Source: Cephalopachus bancanus (lineage: Eukaryota > Chordata > Mammalia > Primates > Tarsiidae). From it: a stretch of DNA of 64,000 nucleotides. The notes under the pieces are model-generated. The model saw only the letters and a list, made by a program, of their open reading frames with translations. It did no database searches and was not told where the DNA came from. Positions 50,188-61,916 of this stretch are shown here, piece by piece; the first letter of the stretch is position 1; every line of letters begins with the position of its first letter. The DNA lies in the NCBI GenBank assembly GCA_027257055.1, contig JAPVLO010000179.1:1302001-1366000 (forward strand). Direction: 5' to 3'. Position numbers and translations under genes: made by a program.

Positions 50188-50487
50188 TTTTATTTTATTT
50201 TATTTTTTTGAGTTGGAGTCTCACTCTGTCGCCCAGACTGGAGTGCAGTGGCTGCTCCCGGCCACCGCAGCCTCGACAGGCTGGACTCCAACGATCCTTC
50301 CACCTCAGCCTTCCAAGTAGCTGGAACTACAGGTGCGCGCTACCATGCCCGGCTAATTTTTTGATTTATTGTAGAGATGAGGTCTCGTCAAGTTTCCCAG
50401 GCGGGTCTCAAACCCGTGGGTTCAGGCAATCCACTCATCTCAGCTTCCCAAAGCGTGGGATTACAGGCTGAGCCACCGAGCCTGGCT
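50188..50487 (-). repeat. Alu, antisense, perfect 14-bp target duplication
   Basis: (TTTTA)n tail complement, AGTTGGAGTCTCACTCTGTC, TGATTTATTGTAGAGATGAG, ends CCGAGCCTGGC. TATAATCTTTATTA flanks it at 50174-50187 and 50488-50501. The perfect duplication marks it as one of the younger insertions. Confidence 0.98.
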
Positions 50488-50501
50488 TATAATCTTTATT
50501 A

Positions 50502-51194
50502 ATAGAGTTCTCTTAAAGTGTATCCTATAATGCTCCCTTGAGATCTGATGTTACTGAAGAATAAACACAAAGAAAGGTGTCCCCATTTAAAACAAGGACA
50601 CTGAGGAACAAAAGAACCTCAAATGGCCAACAAAGGGAACCTGCTGTTTTATTCAGTGTGCCGGGCTATAGGGAAGTACAGAACAGGTTATACATTGCTT
50701 TGGGCTGTTACTGCTTGAAATAAAGTCGTTATATTTGAAAATGTAGCAACTTTTCTCATCATTATCATCATCACCATCATTGCCAGCAGCAAGATAACAG
50801 CCTGGGTTATGCTGGTGGTGTTTATATCCCAAAGACAGGCAAATGGAAAGTATCATCAGTGGAGGACTCATTACAGGTCTTGACACGGCAGAATAATAAT
50901 GTTCCTCTCACGCTCCAGCGCTCCTGAAGATCACAGCATCCACATGGTGTTCATGTAAATAATACCTTACATCCCCATCTAACCACTCATTTTCCCAGAA
51001 GTTCAAGTTTGAGCCTCTCTGAAGGCTGCAGTGTCAAACTTGGGAGGGACAGTGGCCTGGATTAATTACCTAGATCTCTTGAAAGCCTCAAGGGCCATAA
51101 AAGAATCCTGTATTAGAACAACAATAAAGTCACAAAAGAAGCACCAGCAACTGTGTTACCTCTGCCTTTACTCGGAGCCGGCTTTGTGTTCAAC
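50502..51194 (-). other. Intron, no assignable element
   Basis: Nothing recognised; a short imperfect CAT/ATC run near 50757-50780. Confidence 0.5.
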
Positions 51195-51350
51195 TTCACA
51201 TACATTATTGCTCAATGTCCCACAGTCTATTATGAGGATAAGATATAGTATTACTCCTGTTTTACAGAAATGGAAGCTAAGATTTTGAGAGTTTAAGAGA
51301 TTTACCCAAGAAGCCTGGACTTGAACTCACTACCTTTTGTCTGAAATACA
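51195..51350 (-). repeat. MIR SINE, degraded
   Basis: 'ttacagaaatggaagctaag' with 'agcctggacttgaactcact' in reverse MIR order. Confidence 0.65.
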
Positions 51351-54300
51351 TGCTTTCTAAATTACAGGCCAGAGTTCCTGTGCTATCTACCCTATTAAAA
51401 TCAGGGGCAGAGAACTGTTTGGTCCAGATTCCTACCTGAAATGTTTGAAAACTGCCCTAGAAAGTGTGCTATGTGGGTTTTTAAATTATCCAGATTCTAC
51501 CCTGAGGACTCTCACTGTTCTTTATGAGGTAGTGGAGGGAAGGCTGTGAGTCTTACACTTTACCATACTCTGTGCCAATATGGGAGGAATAGAGAACAAG
51601 TACCAGCAGGCAGCTCAGCTTTCTCCTAAGTGGCCCACCGCAAGCTTGGCCTGTTTTTTGAAGTCCTTCAATCATTTTAAACAAAGCATGCAAATGTTGT
51701 GCTTTTTTTCCATAATACATCCATTTTTAATAAAAACAATGTTTTACATTATTTATCATCAAAAACAGTGATGCTCCCGAAGATGCTCCATGCTTGGTCT
51801 TGTAGGTTCATGGAGCCCTGGTTTTTCAGTTGACAAGCACTTGAGACGAGCTAAAAAGGATAACAGTTCAAAAACGAAGTGTGACCTTGCTCTTTTCCTT
51901 TCCCTTAAGACAACCTCCTCAGACAGAAAGAGAGAGAGCATTTGATAATGAATATAGAGTAGCTAAGTTAAAAAAAGCCATGTCTTGAGAAAAAATCTGA
52001 CATTAAAGCCAAACCCAATATCCTCTCCATTAAAAACAATAATGAAAAGTAGTATGTGTGTATTGTGAATACGGGTATGGGGTGATTTTTTACCATGTTA
52101 AAAAGTTAGAAGTCAATTTTTAAAAGGACTTTGGGCCTCACTCTCAGCCCAATGGAGATGTCAATGAACAAGTTTTGACACTGAAACTGCTGAAAGTGCA
52201 AATGAGGCACTTCTGTGGTAAGGACTGTGCTTTTTCCCCTTTCATTCACCAAGGCCTGACATATCCCTTGATTCCTTTACAAGGCCAGTACTAAAGAATT
52301 CTTTTTTCAGAAGGGAATATCTTTTATGCTAGGTCTATCCTTGGTATTTTCTCTATCCATTGCCTCCCCCGACATCCTGTTGTCTTAAGATAGTAAAGGA
52401 AACTGACTTCCTTTCTGATTTGATTACATATATTGGATTACATGCACAAAAATTTTCAGAGTTTCACAAATACTAGGTATTTTACAGTAACCTAAAAATA
52501 CTTACATATAAGACAGACTAACCCAAAGTCAACCAAAAAGTTAATCATACAGCAGCACAACACAGTCCTCTGCATACAAATTCTGAGGGAAATCACTGGG
52601 ATTCTTAGATATAAAACTATTGGAATTAATTTTGATGCCTAATGTTTTAAATTGTAGCAATAATTTTCTAATGTAAATAAAGGGATGAAAATCACAATAT
52701 CACAATTGGTATTTCTCAACATTAGTTGATGCACAGCAACTATGCGTCTACTTCCATGCTAGCCACGGGAGCAAAGAGAAAGATTGAGTGAAACAGACAC
52801 TGTCAATCAGCTTTGATAAATATCCTCAAAATATCCAGGCATTTCCATTTTTATTAATACCAAGAGTGAATTGATTTAATCTTACTATAAAGTTGAAATA
52901 TATTTCCTTATACAAAAGACATGAACAAACTATCAATATAAAATATTTCATGCAAAAATCTTAAACTATTTTTTAACTTGCAAGCACTTTCCTTTTTGTA
53001 GTTTTTAGCATCAATTACCAGCATTTTGGCTTATTCCAAGCTCAAAACTTTACTTTTGGCATTCTTTTTGAACATGCACAATGCACCAGATTAATACCAA
53101 AATTAAAAGGTAGGTTTCCTAAAATATAAAATTTCAATGTATATTTTTCAAGCCAGAAAGCTCTAGGCCTTAAGCAAATAAAAGACAGTTTAATATACTG
53201 TTTTGCTTTCCTTTATCACATTGCTGATAAGAAAAACATAAAACAATATTGAAAAATTAAATTGTTCTTATACACTGAAATTCTTTTACATAGAAATTCT
53301 TAAGTTTATGTAATAAAAATGGAAAACAATACTATTTCAGTACAATATACAACTTTAAAATGTACTATTTCTGAAATAAAATACTTGACATTTGGCTCAT
53401 ATTTCCTTCCAAAAAATGACAAGGAAAAGGGAACAGAATCTCCCATGGCATGCCTGCATCCTCTCACCATTTTCTTGTAACTATACTGTTTTATAGATGA
53501 AACTGTCACAGCGAAATGACAAATATAACACATAAAAGAACAAAAAAGGGCAATAAATCAACAGTGACACTACAGCCCATTAAAATGCAGTCAGCTGGTC
53601 TTGCAGAAAAGAATAAAATTTTTCCCTCATTTTACATTCTTTCCAGCTGAAAAAGAAATTTCAGAATCCTCAAGCTGCCGTTGTAAGAGATGCTGCAAAT
53701 CCAACTAAATTCTCCTCAACCCAACTTTCTAATATTGGCCTTCATGGGCAAAATACAGAGCACTGACATCCCCCTCTGCTATTTAATATAAAATGCCCAA
53801 TACAGTGCTTATGAATTATTAATCATTCACATTTACAGGACACTGTATTTGATTTTTAAAAAAGATGACAGTTAGTTGGAAAATGGTTGTTCTAATTCAG
53901 CCACTGTTTCAAATCAATTTAGCCACTATTTCCAATCAGCTGATTATCAGCTTAAATGAAGTTTGGCCATTTTTATTTATAAGGCAGCCTAAAGGAGGTA
54001 TTTTCTTCTCCCAATTTTTACTCAAAATTCTCTCAAAAGGTTAAATCTAAGATTCTGACACAGAAAATGATTTCAGCATCATACAGACACTATGTTTCAG
54101 AGTACAGCTGGAATATACATTAACTTATTTCATTACTTATCTTTACACAAATAGTTCAAAATATTGGAAGATTCCTTGGAGTGATTTATTGAACTGTTTA
54201 TGTTGATCTCAACAGAGGCCCTAAATATAAGTTCCCGAGGAGCATAGAGCACATGCTATACTGCTTTGAATGTTCCTTATTTCTTAACGCAGAGCTAACT

Positions 54301-55239
54301 ATATATATAGCAAGCATTCCAAGAAGATGAGAAGCTCACTGACGTAAAGTATGAATGAATCACCACTTCCCTAGCAGAGCAGAGGATATCGCTCAGAGGA
54401 CCACTCCCTGAAGCTAAGTATTTCAGGGACTGAAAGCTGCAACTTTGATTTCTGTCAGACCTAAATCGTGTGTACTTCATACACTGTCGAATGGAGGCTG
54501 ACTAGTGGTGGTCTATGTAACTCTTGGTCCAGCTGCAGCTCTTGAAATCCCATTCATCCTGACTGAAGTCACAGCTACCAGCTCCTCTGTGGCAGGGATG
54601 TCATTAAAAAAAAAAAAGGCAGTGTGGAAATTAGCTCATACCTTCAAGAGAATTTTATCTTTTATAAATTACTTCATTCCTTCAAAAAATAACAGCTAGT
54701 CTCTGAGTGCCTTTAATGTGCCAAGCACTGAGTGGATGTGGAAAGTTTAAAGATACATAAAATAGGGCCCCTGCAGTAGCATATAAAATATTGCTCTCTA
54801 TTTGCACACATATTTTATAGTAATTGCAAATCAACAATCTCCCCTGATATAAGCCTTCAGAAATCTAATGACCGAACTGTTTTGAAAGGGCAAAATATTA
54901 CTATCAGCAACTAGTGTGATTTTTTTTTTCTCAGTGCCTGTGTATTCAAACAATATCGCTGAGTTTTATTATCCATTATCAGTTCTGATTCCCATGTACA
55001 CCTAAGTAAACAGCACTCAAAAAAAAAAAAGAGAAAAAGAAAAAAACGAAGTGGCTATCTCATGTCATGGGCTGAATGAAACCATTCCATCTAGAAGGGG
55101 TCCAAAGAGTTCCTTTGATGTGTTTGACCCTGTCCCTTCGGTTCCCTGCCATTTGCTCTTCCATGCTGACTGCAGCTGATCCACGCCAGCACTTACTGTA
55201 TTAGTTTCCTGGCATTTAGCTTTTCTATTCACATCTACT
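51351..55239 (-). other. Longest repeat-poor stretch
   Basis: About 3.9 kb of AT-rich sequence with no confident interspersed repeat. 54700-54760 weakly resembles an ancient mammalian repeat. No frame with recognisable features. A long stretch free of primate SINE insertions may reflect constraint or chance. Confidence 0.5.
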
Positions 55240-55247
55240 TACTCTAC

Positions 55248-55540
55248 TTTTTTTTTTTTTTTTTTGAGTTGGAGTCTCACTCTGTCGCCCAGACTGGAGT
55301 GCAGTGGCTGCTCCCGGTCACCGCAGCCTCGACCTGCTGGGCTCCGGCGATCCTTCTGCCTCAGCCTTCCAAGTAGCCGAAATTACAGGTGTGCACTACC
55401 ACGCCTGGCTAATTTTTTGATTTTATTGTAGAGATGAGGTCTTGCCTGCCCAGGCGGGTCTCGATCCTGCGGGCTCAGGCAATCCACTCACCTCAGCCTC
55501 CCAAAGGCGCGGGATTACAGGCTGAGCCACCGAGCCCGGC
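55248..55540 (-). repeat. Alu, antisense, lineage type
   Basis: T-tract then AGTTGGAGTCTCACTCTGTC, CTGCTGGGCTCCGGCGATCC, ends CGAGCCCGGC. Short duplication TACTCTAC / TACTCTGC at 55240-55247 and 55541-55548. Confidence 0.97.
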
Positions 55541-55609
55541 TACTCTGCTCTTTTTTTCCTAGTTTTTTGGACAGTCTTCCACTTCTTACAGTTTTACTTT
55601 CAGTCTTTT

Positions 55610-55930
55610 GTGCTTTTTCATCTCTCCTCCAAAGCTTCTAATATGGTTGAAGAATATGGTGTCAACTTGATCCTGTCTGCCCCTAGTGAAAACACTTCAA
55701 TTGCTTCCGACTATTTCTGGGATTAAGGCCAAAGTCCTTAATGTAATTTACAAGGTCACAGCCGGCCTCTGTCTGTCTCTATAACCTTACTGCTCACTCC
55801 ACACATTCTCCTTGCTCTCTGGTCTCCAGTCTTAATGACCTTTTGCAATTCTTCCTATTTAATCATGCTTCTTTCCACCATAAGACCTTTGTATCTGCTT
55901 TTTCTGTTACTGACTGAGCTGAAGTTCACT
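55610..55930 (+). repeat. L2 LINE fragment
   Basis: 'attaaggccaaagtccttaa' then 'tttacaaggtcacagccggc' and 'ccataagacctttgtatctg' follow the L2 ORF2 end. Confidence 0.75.
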
Positions 55931-56371
55931 GATGGTTTTACCATCTTCAAGCCATATCCAGTCCTCTCAGTTACTCAATATGGCTAATAGCTGATTTTGG
56001 TTATATCTTCACTTTACAAATAGAGAACCTTAGGTTCATGGAGGATGATGAACACTAACTACCTGCATCTTAGGCCTGTCATAGTTTATTGCACATAAAG
56101 AGCACTGGGGATTCCTGGCTAGATCTGACAGGTGGGAGATAGAGAAGTGGACACAGACTAGGGGACGGGAGGAAAACAGATAATGTTACTGTGAGTGGGT
56201 GAGCCTTTCTCTAAACGAAACTAATTAAAATTAAACCTTTCTTAGGATTCTGGCCACAAAATAAAATATAATTAAAATGATGATTTTATAAGTGGATTAA
56301 AAAACAATTGGTTTGTCTTAGCTGCAGTGCAAAGATCTACTGAATTAATATATTTTTTTTTTTAAAAAAAG
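55931..56371 (-). other. Intron, no assignable element
   Basis: A weak reverse MIR-like segment may lie at 55980-56090 ('ttcactttacaaatagagaa'). A T/A tract (56348-56370) adjoins the L1. Confidence 0.4.
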
Positions 56372-57880
56372 AAGAGACATATGAAATCATAAACGACCAC
56401 AAATAGCCAAAATAATCTTCAGCAAAAGAAACAAAGTACGAGGTACCACACTTCCAGACTTTAAACTTTATTATAAGGCTACAATATTCAAAACAGCCTC
56501 ATATCGGTACAAGAACAGTCATATAGAGCAATGGAACAGGATAGAGATTCTGGAAGCAAAACTTTAATTTCTCAACCAACTCATCTTCAACAAAGCCTCC
56601 ACCAACAACCACTGGGGAGAGCAGAACCTATTCAGTAAATGGTGCTGGGAAAACTGGCTGACCACATGCAGAAGATTATATAACAAGGCCCCTACTTACT
56701 ACCATATACAAAAATCAGCTCTAAACGGATCAAAGACCTAAATGTAAAACCTCAAACTATAAGAACCTTAGAAAATGCAGGAGATACCCTTATGAAAATT
56801 GGAACTAGCAATCAATTCCTAATCAAAACTCCAAGTGCCCATGCCATAAGAGATAAGACAGACAAGTGGGACCTCATCAAACTGAAAAGCTTCTGCAAAG
56901 CAAAATAAACCATCAAGAGAGTGGGGAGACAGCCCACAGACTGGAAAAGATATATTTGCCAACAGTATAGCTGACAAAGGCCTAACATCTAGGATCTATA
57001 AGTAACTCAAACGTGCTGAAAACCAAAAAACAAATAGCCCCATTACAAAGTGGGCAAAAGATGTAAATAGACACTTCTCAAAAAAAGACATATAGGCAGC
57101 CAACAGATACATGAAAAAATGCTCAACCTCACTAGTCATCGAAGAAATGCAAATTAAAACTACACTGAGATACCACCTAACTCCAGTAAGGATGGCCATC
57201 ATTAATAACTCAAAAAACAACAGATGGTGAAGAGGATGTGGTGAAAAGGGAACACTACTACGCTGTTGGTGGAAGTGTAAACTAGTACAACCTCTGTGGA
57301 AAACAGTGTGGCGATTCCTAAAAGATCTAAAAATCAACCTCCCATACGAGCCAGCAATCTCCCTTCTGGGAATACACCCGGAGGAACTCAAATCATTCTA
57401 TGAAAAAGATACTTGTGCACACATGATTATTGCAGCATTATTCACAATAGTAAAAACATGGGACCAACCAATAGCAAAAACATGGCTGCCCACTGGAAGT
57501 AGACTGAATAAAGAAAATGTGGTACACATACATCATGGAATATTACACAGCCATAAAGAAGAACAAAATTATGAACTTTACAGCAACTTGGATGGATTTA
57601 GAGTTTGTAATACTCACTGATATATAACAGAAACAAAAAACTGTGTACCACAGATTCTCACTCATAAGTGAACTCTGAACAATTATCATAATACTACAAG
57701 AAAGGGATTGACAGTGTGGGAAACTGCCAGGGGAGGGAGGGGGAGCACACTTCATCAGTAAGGGTACTTGATCTCAAACCAGGTAAAATGGGGACTAAAA
57801 TGAGGCCCAAAATTTACCTGTACAATGACCATTTGTATATCTAACCTAAATTGTACCCTATGTCTCTAAAAAAAAAAGAA
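56372..57880 (+). repeat. L1 LINE, 5'-truncated, ORF2 end and 3' UTR
   Basis: 1.5 kb of L1: the final third of ORF2 with stops and frameshifts (the frame 57306-57620 reads [20 protein letters not shown]), then a 3' UTR with GGGAAACTGCCAGGGGAGGG and 'tgaccatttgtatatctaac', ending in an A-tail. The minus-strand frame at 56996-57391 is its shadow. Not capable of retrotransposition. Confidence 0.97.
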
Positions 57881-58424
57881 AAAAATCAGCCCAAGTAAGG
57901 CAAAATAAACCAATTTCTGAAGATTACTGCCCTAAATCAAAATTTGTTCAAAATTTACTCACAATAGTGATGAAAGCTATCAAATGCCTAGGAATAAATT
58001 TAGCAAGAAAGGTTAACAACTGTAATTCACTTAGTCATTCAGCAAATAATTTGAAACACCTGTTGGGTGCCTGTAGGCTACACTGGGAACAAAACAGACA
58101 GACAAAGCTTTTTTATGCTTTTTAGAGTTGAAACATCATTGGTTTGTTTTACTTGCAATGGAAAGGTCTACTTAATTTAAAAAATATATACCATTCTCTA
58201 CAGCATCTCAGAGTAGGTTGGATTATTAAATCATAAACAGAAATATCTTAATGTAAATAGTCTAGATGTATTTATAAAATACAAATTGTTAGAGAATTTT
58301 CTAGCATGTGTAACTTTCTATTTTCCTTCCAAAGCAGTACTATATTATGAACAATGAAGAAAAGGAAGAAAGTAGAAACTAGGAGCACTTCCAGTTTCTA
58401 AAACTTTCTCTTGTGCATTTTTTA
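57881..58424 (-). other. Intron, no assignable element
   Basis: 58030-58110 weakly resembles an ancient mammalian repeat ('ggctacactgggaacaaaac'); otherwise nothing. Confidence 0.45.
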
Positions 58425-58713
58425 AAAAATTGAGTCGGAGTATCACTCCATTGCCCATGCTGGAGTGCAGTGGCATGCTCACGGCCACTCCAACGTCGAC
58501 CTGCTGGGCTCTGGCGATCCTTCGGCCTCAGCCTTCCAAGTAGCCAGAACTATAGGCATGTGCTACCACACCCAGCTAATTTTTTGATTTATTGTAGAGA
58601 TGAGGTCTCAACCATGTTTCCCAGTCTGGTCTCGAACTTGCAGACTCAGGCAATCCTCTCGCTTTGGCCTCCCAAAGTGCTGGGATTACAGGCTGAGCCA
58701 CCACGCCTGGCTG
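58425..58713 (-). repeat. Alu, antisense, lineage type
   Basis: TTGAGTCGGAGTATCACTCC to CCACGCCTGGC with TGATTTATTGTAGAGATGAG. Flanked by TGTGCATTTTTTA (58412-58424) and TGTGCATTCTTTA (58714-58726), one mismatch. Confidence 0.97.
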
Positions 58714-58726
58714 TGTGCATTCTTTA

Positions 58727-59704
58727 GTGTAGTTTTGAGGTAGACAGACCTTTCATAACAGTCTAGTTAGTGTCTTAGCCAAGTGTTTTTTTCTAAACTG
58801 TGGATGATAAACCATCAGTGGAAAATGACATAAATTTAGTAGGTGGCAACCAGAATTTTTAAAATAAAATAATGTAGAACAGAATAGAAAAAATCTTAAG
58901 CAGTGAATAGTGTTGGCAGTATGATTTCTAAAGCTTTTGTTTCAGTTAAACATACCTGTATGTATAAGTGTGTTTATAGTATTAGGTGATTATGTATTTC
59001 TTATTTAAGCAATACTTCCCTGTGCAATGACAGGACTGCCTATGGAATGTCCTAGTGTTCTACAGTCAGAGCTCCTCTTGTGGAACGCTCCTGACATCTC
59101 GGCCATGCATTCAATGAATTGAATCAAGAAATAGTCATGCGCACTTTCAAGCATGCCTGGCACAGTTCTAGGTGCTGGGGTCAGAGCACCAGGGTACCTG
59201 CTTTCTTTATTGTTAGATGAGGAAGGAGGGTCCACCTAGACCAGGGTAAACCTCACTAGCATGTACTGCATACTGGCACAAAAGGAATGATGATGCAAAG
59301 GACTCCCTGGCTTATAGAAGTTTCCTAGTGTAGGTCTCACATCAAATTAAAACATAGAATTTGTAGACACAAGACCTCAGCATGGTTAAACCAAAACAAA
59401 AGCCAGCTGAAGGTACTCCAGAATGTATTCCTCCTGGATCTCTGTTCAGTGGGTTACAGATGTGAAATGTACAAAGCTAGCCCACTGACCATTTCCTAAG
59501 CCACTCAACACGACAAGAAAGGTTTGACTATACTTGTCCGTTTGTCTCATCATTTATAAAACCTCTGTCTTTTCTTAGCTTTGCTAAATGACAGATATGA
59601 TACTAATGTTTCATTCATATGTTTGTGTGTATGGAGGTTTTGAGGTTACTAATGCAAATATATCTGATGCCAAGATGTCTGGGCAACCATACAAAGTAAA
59701 ACTT
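58727..59704 (-). other. Intron, no assignable element
   Basis: 59130-59215 has a faint ancient-repeat signature ('agcatgcctggcacagttct'); otherwise nothing. Confidence 0.45.
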
Positions 59705-59785
59705 CTAAGAGTTAGTAGATTCACACCCGGCACACAGAAGGTACTCAATAAATGTCAAATACATGATTGAATGAATGAAGTCTCA
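59705..59785 (+). repeat. L2 LINE 3' tail
   Basis: 'acccggcacacagaaggtac' with 'tcaataaatgtcaaatac' and terminal 'gattgaatgaatgaa' is the usual L2 3' end. Confidence 0.7.
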
Positions 59786-61841
59786 GGCTTGCAGTCTAAA
59801 TCATGAATAAATCTCTTAAAAAAGACAGTGTTACTGCTATCAAAGTTGATGACTGATGCAAATGGAAGATGCAAAAGAAATATTACTTGAGTGTGAATTT
59901 ATTTGGGTAAGATTAACCATCATTAAAACCAGCAGTAAATAACAAAGAAGGAACAAGAGTAGCTTTTTACTGGTTTGGGGGGGCTTATTCTGACACTCCA
60001 TCATTTTAATCCCCAATAAACCAAAGTAAAAGAGGGAGATTGCCTACAACCCTTAGAGGAAGGACAGCCATACACTGCAGCTATGTGTGTGTCCTTCACA
60101 GACCAGCTCCAAAATAGCCATACCCACTGGGTCTGAAAGCCTCGTGAGGGAGGCTGCTTTATGAGCTTCCTAATCATGCATGTTTTGGAAACAGCTTCAC
60201 TTACTTCATTCCTAGTAAATAACATGCTTCATTTGAAGTTAGCAGATTATAGGTAAAGCTTGGAAAGGGGCTATCTTAACTATATTTCCCATAAGTACTC
60301 ATTCTGTGATAGTGGGGACAATCATCTTTAATGTGCTGATGAGCCTAGTGTCAGCTCAGACATAATGGAGTGGTCAGACTTGCTGAAGGATCCCAATGAC
60401 CTTCAAGAGAGATCCCTAATTCTACACAGGATGCCCTTGGCCAGTCCCCTTTAGAGGGAGGACTTATGTCAAGAGAGACACCTTCAAGTACTTTTACTGG
60501 TGGGAAGGACTCTTTAGAAATTATAAGGAAGTGTCTGTAACAAGTAGAACTCTAATCAGTAAAAAAAATACGCTTAAAAGAGACTTGGAAGCAAGGGAAA
60601 CAGAACTGTCAGTAAGTTTATAGCTTTTAGGCCCTGAAATAGAGAACAGAAAATATGTACAGAATTCCAGTGGAAAAGGAAATAAAATTATTCTACATTT
60701 CTTTACCTTATGAAATCAGGTTATAATTTTCCTGAGCCTCAGTTACTTTATTTTCCAAAATAATAAACTTACAGAACAACTTAAACATTTATGATTTCTT
60801 ACCATGAATTACGCTTAAATGTTAGGGAACATTCCCTAGTCTCATACACACAGAAACAATTGCTGGAGTGGAAATTATACAGAAAGTGGTTGTGTGTTTC
60901 TTATTTGACTTTCATCATGTCTAAACTACTTGCAGGTCCTGAAACCAGAATTTTTAGTCCTGTCCATGTATTAATTATATTAGAAATCTTGACAATAACT
61001 TGCTTTTATTGTAGGCAAAAAGTTTGTCTTCTGGAGTTCACTAACTACTCACCTTCGATCAGGAGTAATTTACTGGACTCTTTTCCTATATAACCTTATC
61101 AAGATGTCCATATACCTTTAGAAGCGGTAAGAGTGAGGAAACTAATTTCTCTTTTGGCATAAAGAAGCACACTATTCAATTCCATGACTCTAAGCCATTC
61201 CATTTTTCCAAACTTTTCTAAATTATTCAATGCATTTGACTTGCAGATATGCCACTGCATGTTTTATATAAATGTTGTGCTTTGAAACAAAGATCTATAA
61301 AGAATGCAATCAGCTCTGAAACAACTGTATGTACACGCAATGCTGTTAGAATATTGTCACTCTAAATAGCTTTGGGTGACTTCATTTAATGACACTGTCA
61401 GCCAAGATTGTGCACAGCTAAATATATACGCAAGATGAAAAATAAACCTCTGTACCCTCAAATCTCAACACGTTTTTAGATTAATTTGGAAAGCTGGGAA
61501 TATATCTTTATGTATTTTGTTTGAAAGCCTGTTTGATGTTATTGATATTTCAAGTCCAGCAAATTTCATTTCTCTATCACATTAGGCTAAAAAGAAACAT
61601 ACCAACAGACCAAACACATGATGGAGACATGCAGTGGAGTTGTACTTAATGCATGGACATAAATGTGCACACAGAAGAGGCCAAGCATATCACTTCATTT
61701 AATACGAGCAAAGGTCTGTACCAAGGGTCTGAAACATCGTAAACAGGCCTTAAGCAAAGGAGGAAATGTGGAGGGGAAACAAAGCTGAGAAAAATGAGCA
61801 GGAAATGGGCAAGATGACTCATCTATACTTGAACATCTGAC
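59786..61841 (-). other. Intron, no assignable element
   Basis: Repeat-poor sequence downstream, in gene sense, of the candidate exon. The plus-strand frame at 60791-61093 has no family resemblance. Confidence 0.5.
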
Positions 61842-61916
61842 CTGTTAGTTGGCCGTCGCCTGCAGCGGGGGCGATGCGAATGTAAGGTGTTGTAAGCTGA
61901 GTCACGATTATCGCAG
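61842..61916 (-). CDS. Candidate cassette exon of PTPRM (25-residue stalk insert)
   Basis: Predicted, not confirmed. On the minus strand a branch-like CTGAC (A at 61941) and the tract CCTCCTTTGCCTTAG precede a 75-base segment followed by CAG|GTCAGA. The segment is GC-rich with many CpGs in an AT-rich intron. It is divisible by three and has no stop in the phase-1 frame. Spliced before the transmembrane exon at 35427-35559 it would keep the frame. It reads, after an Ala completed by the inherited base, AIIVTQLTTPYIRI then APAAGDGQLT, then joins the Gly that starts the next exon. The insert is Thr/Ala-rich, has no Cys and no N-glycosylation sequon, and would lie between the fourth FN3 domain and the membrane. 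I do not recall it in the canonical PTPRM protein. Alternatives are a conserved non-coding element or a chance frame. The donor is weaker than consensus (C at +3). Confidence 0.5.

Noticed and set aside
57306..57620. 104-codon frame as an active L1 protein
   Set aside because: Only the ORF2 C-terminal end in a truncated L1 with many upstream stops.
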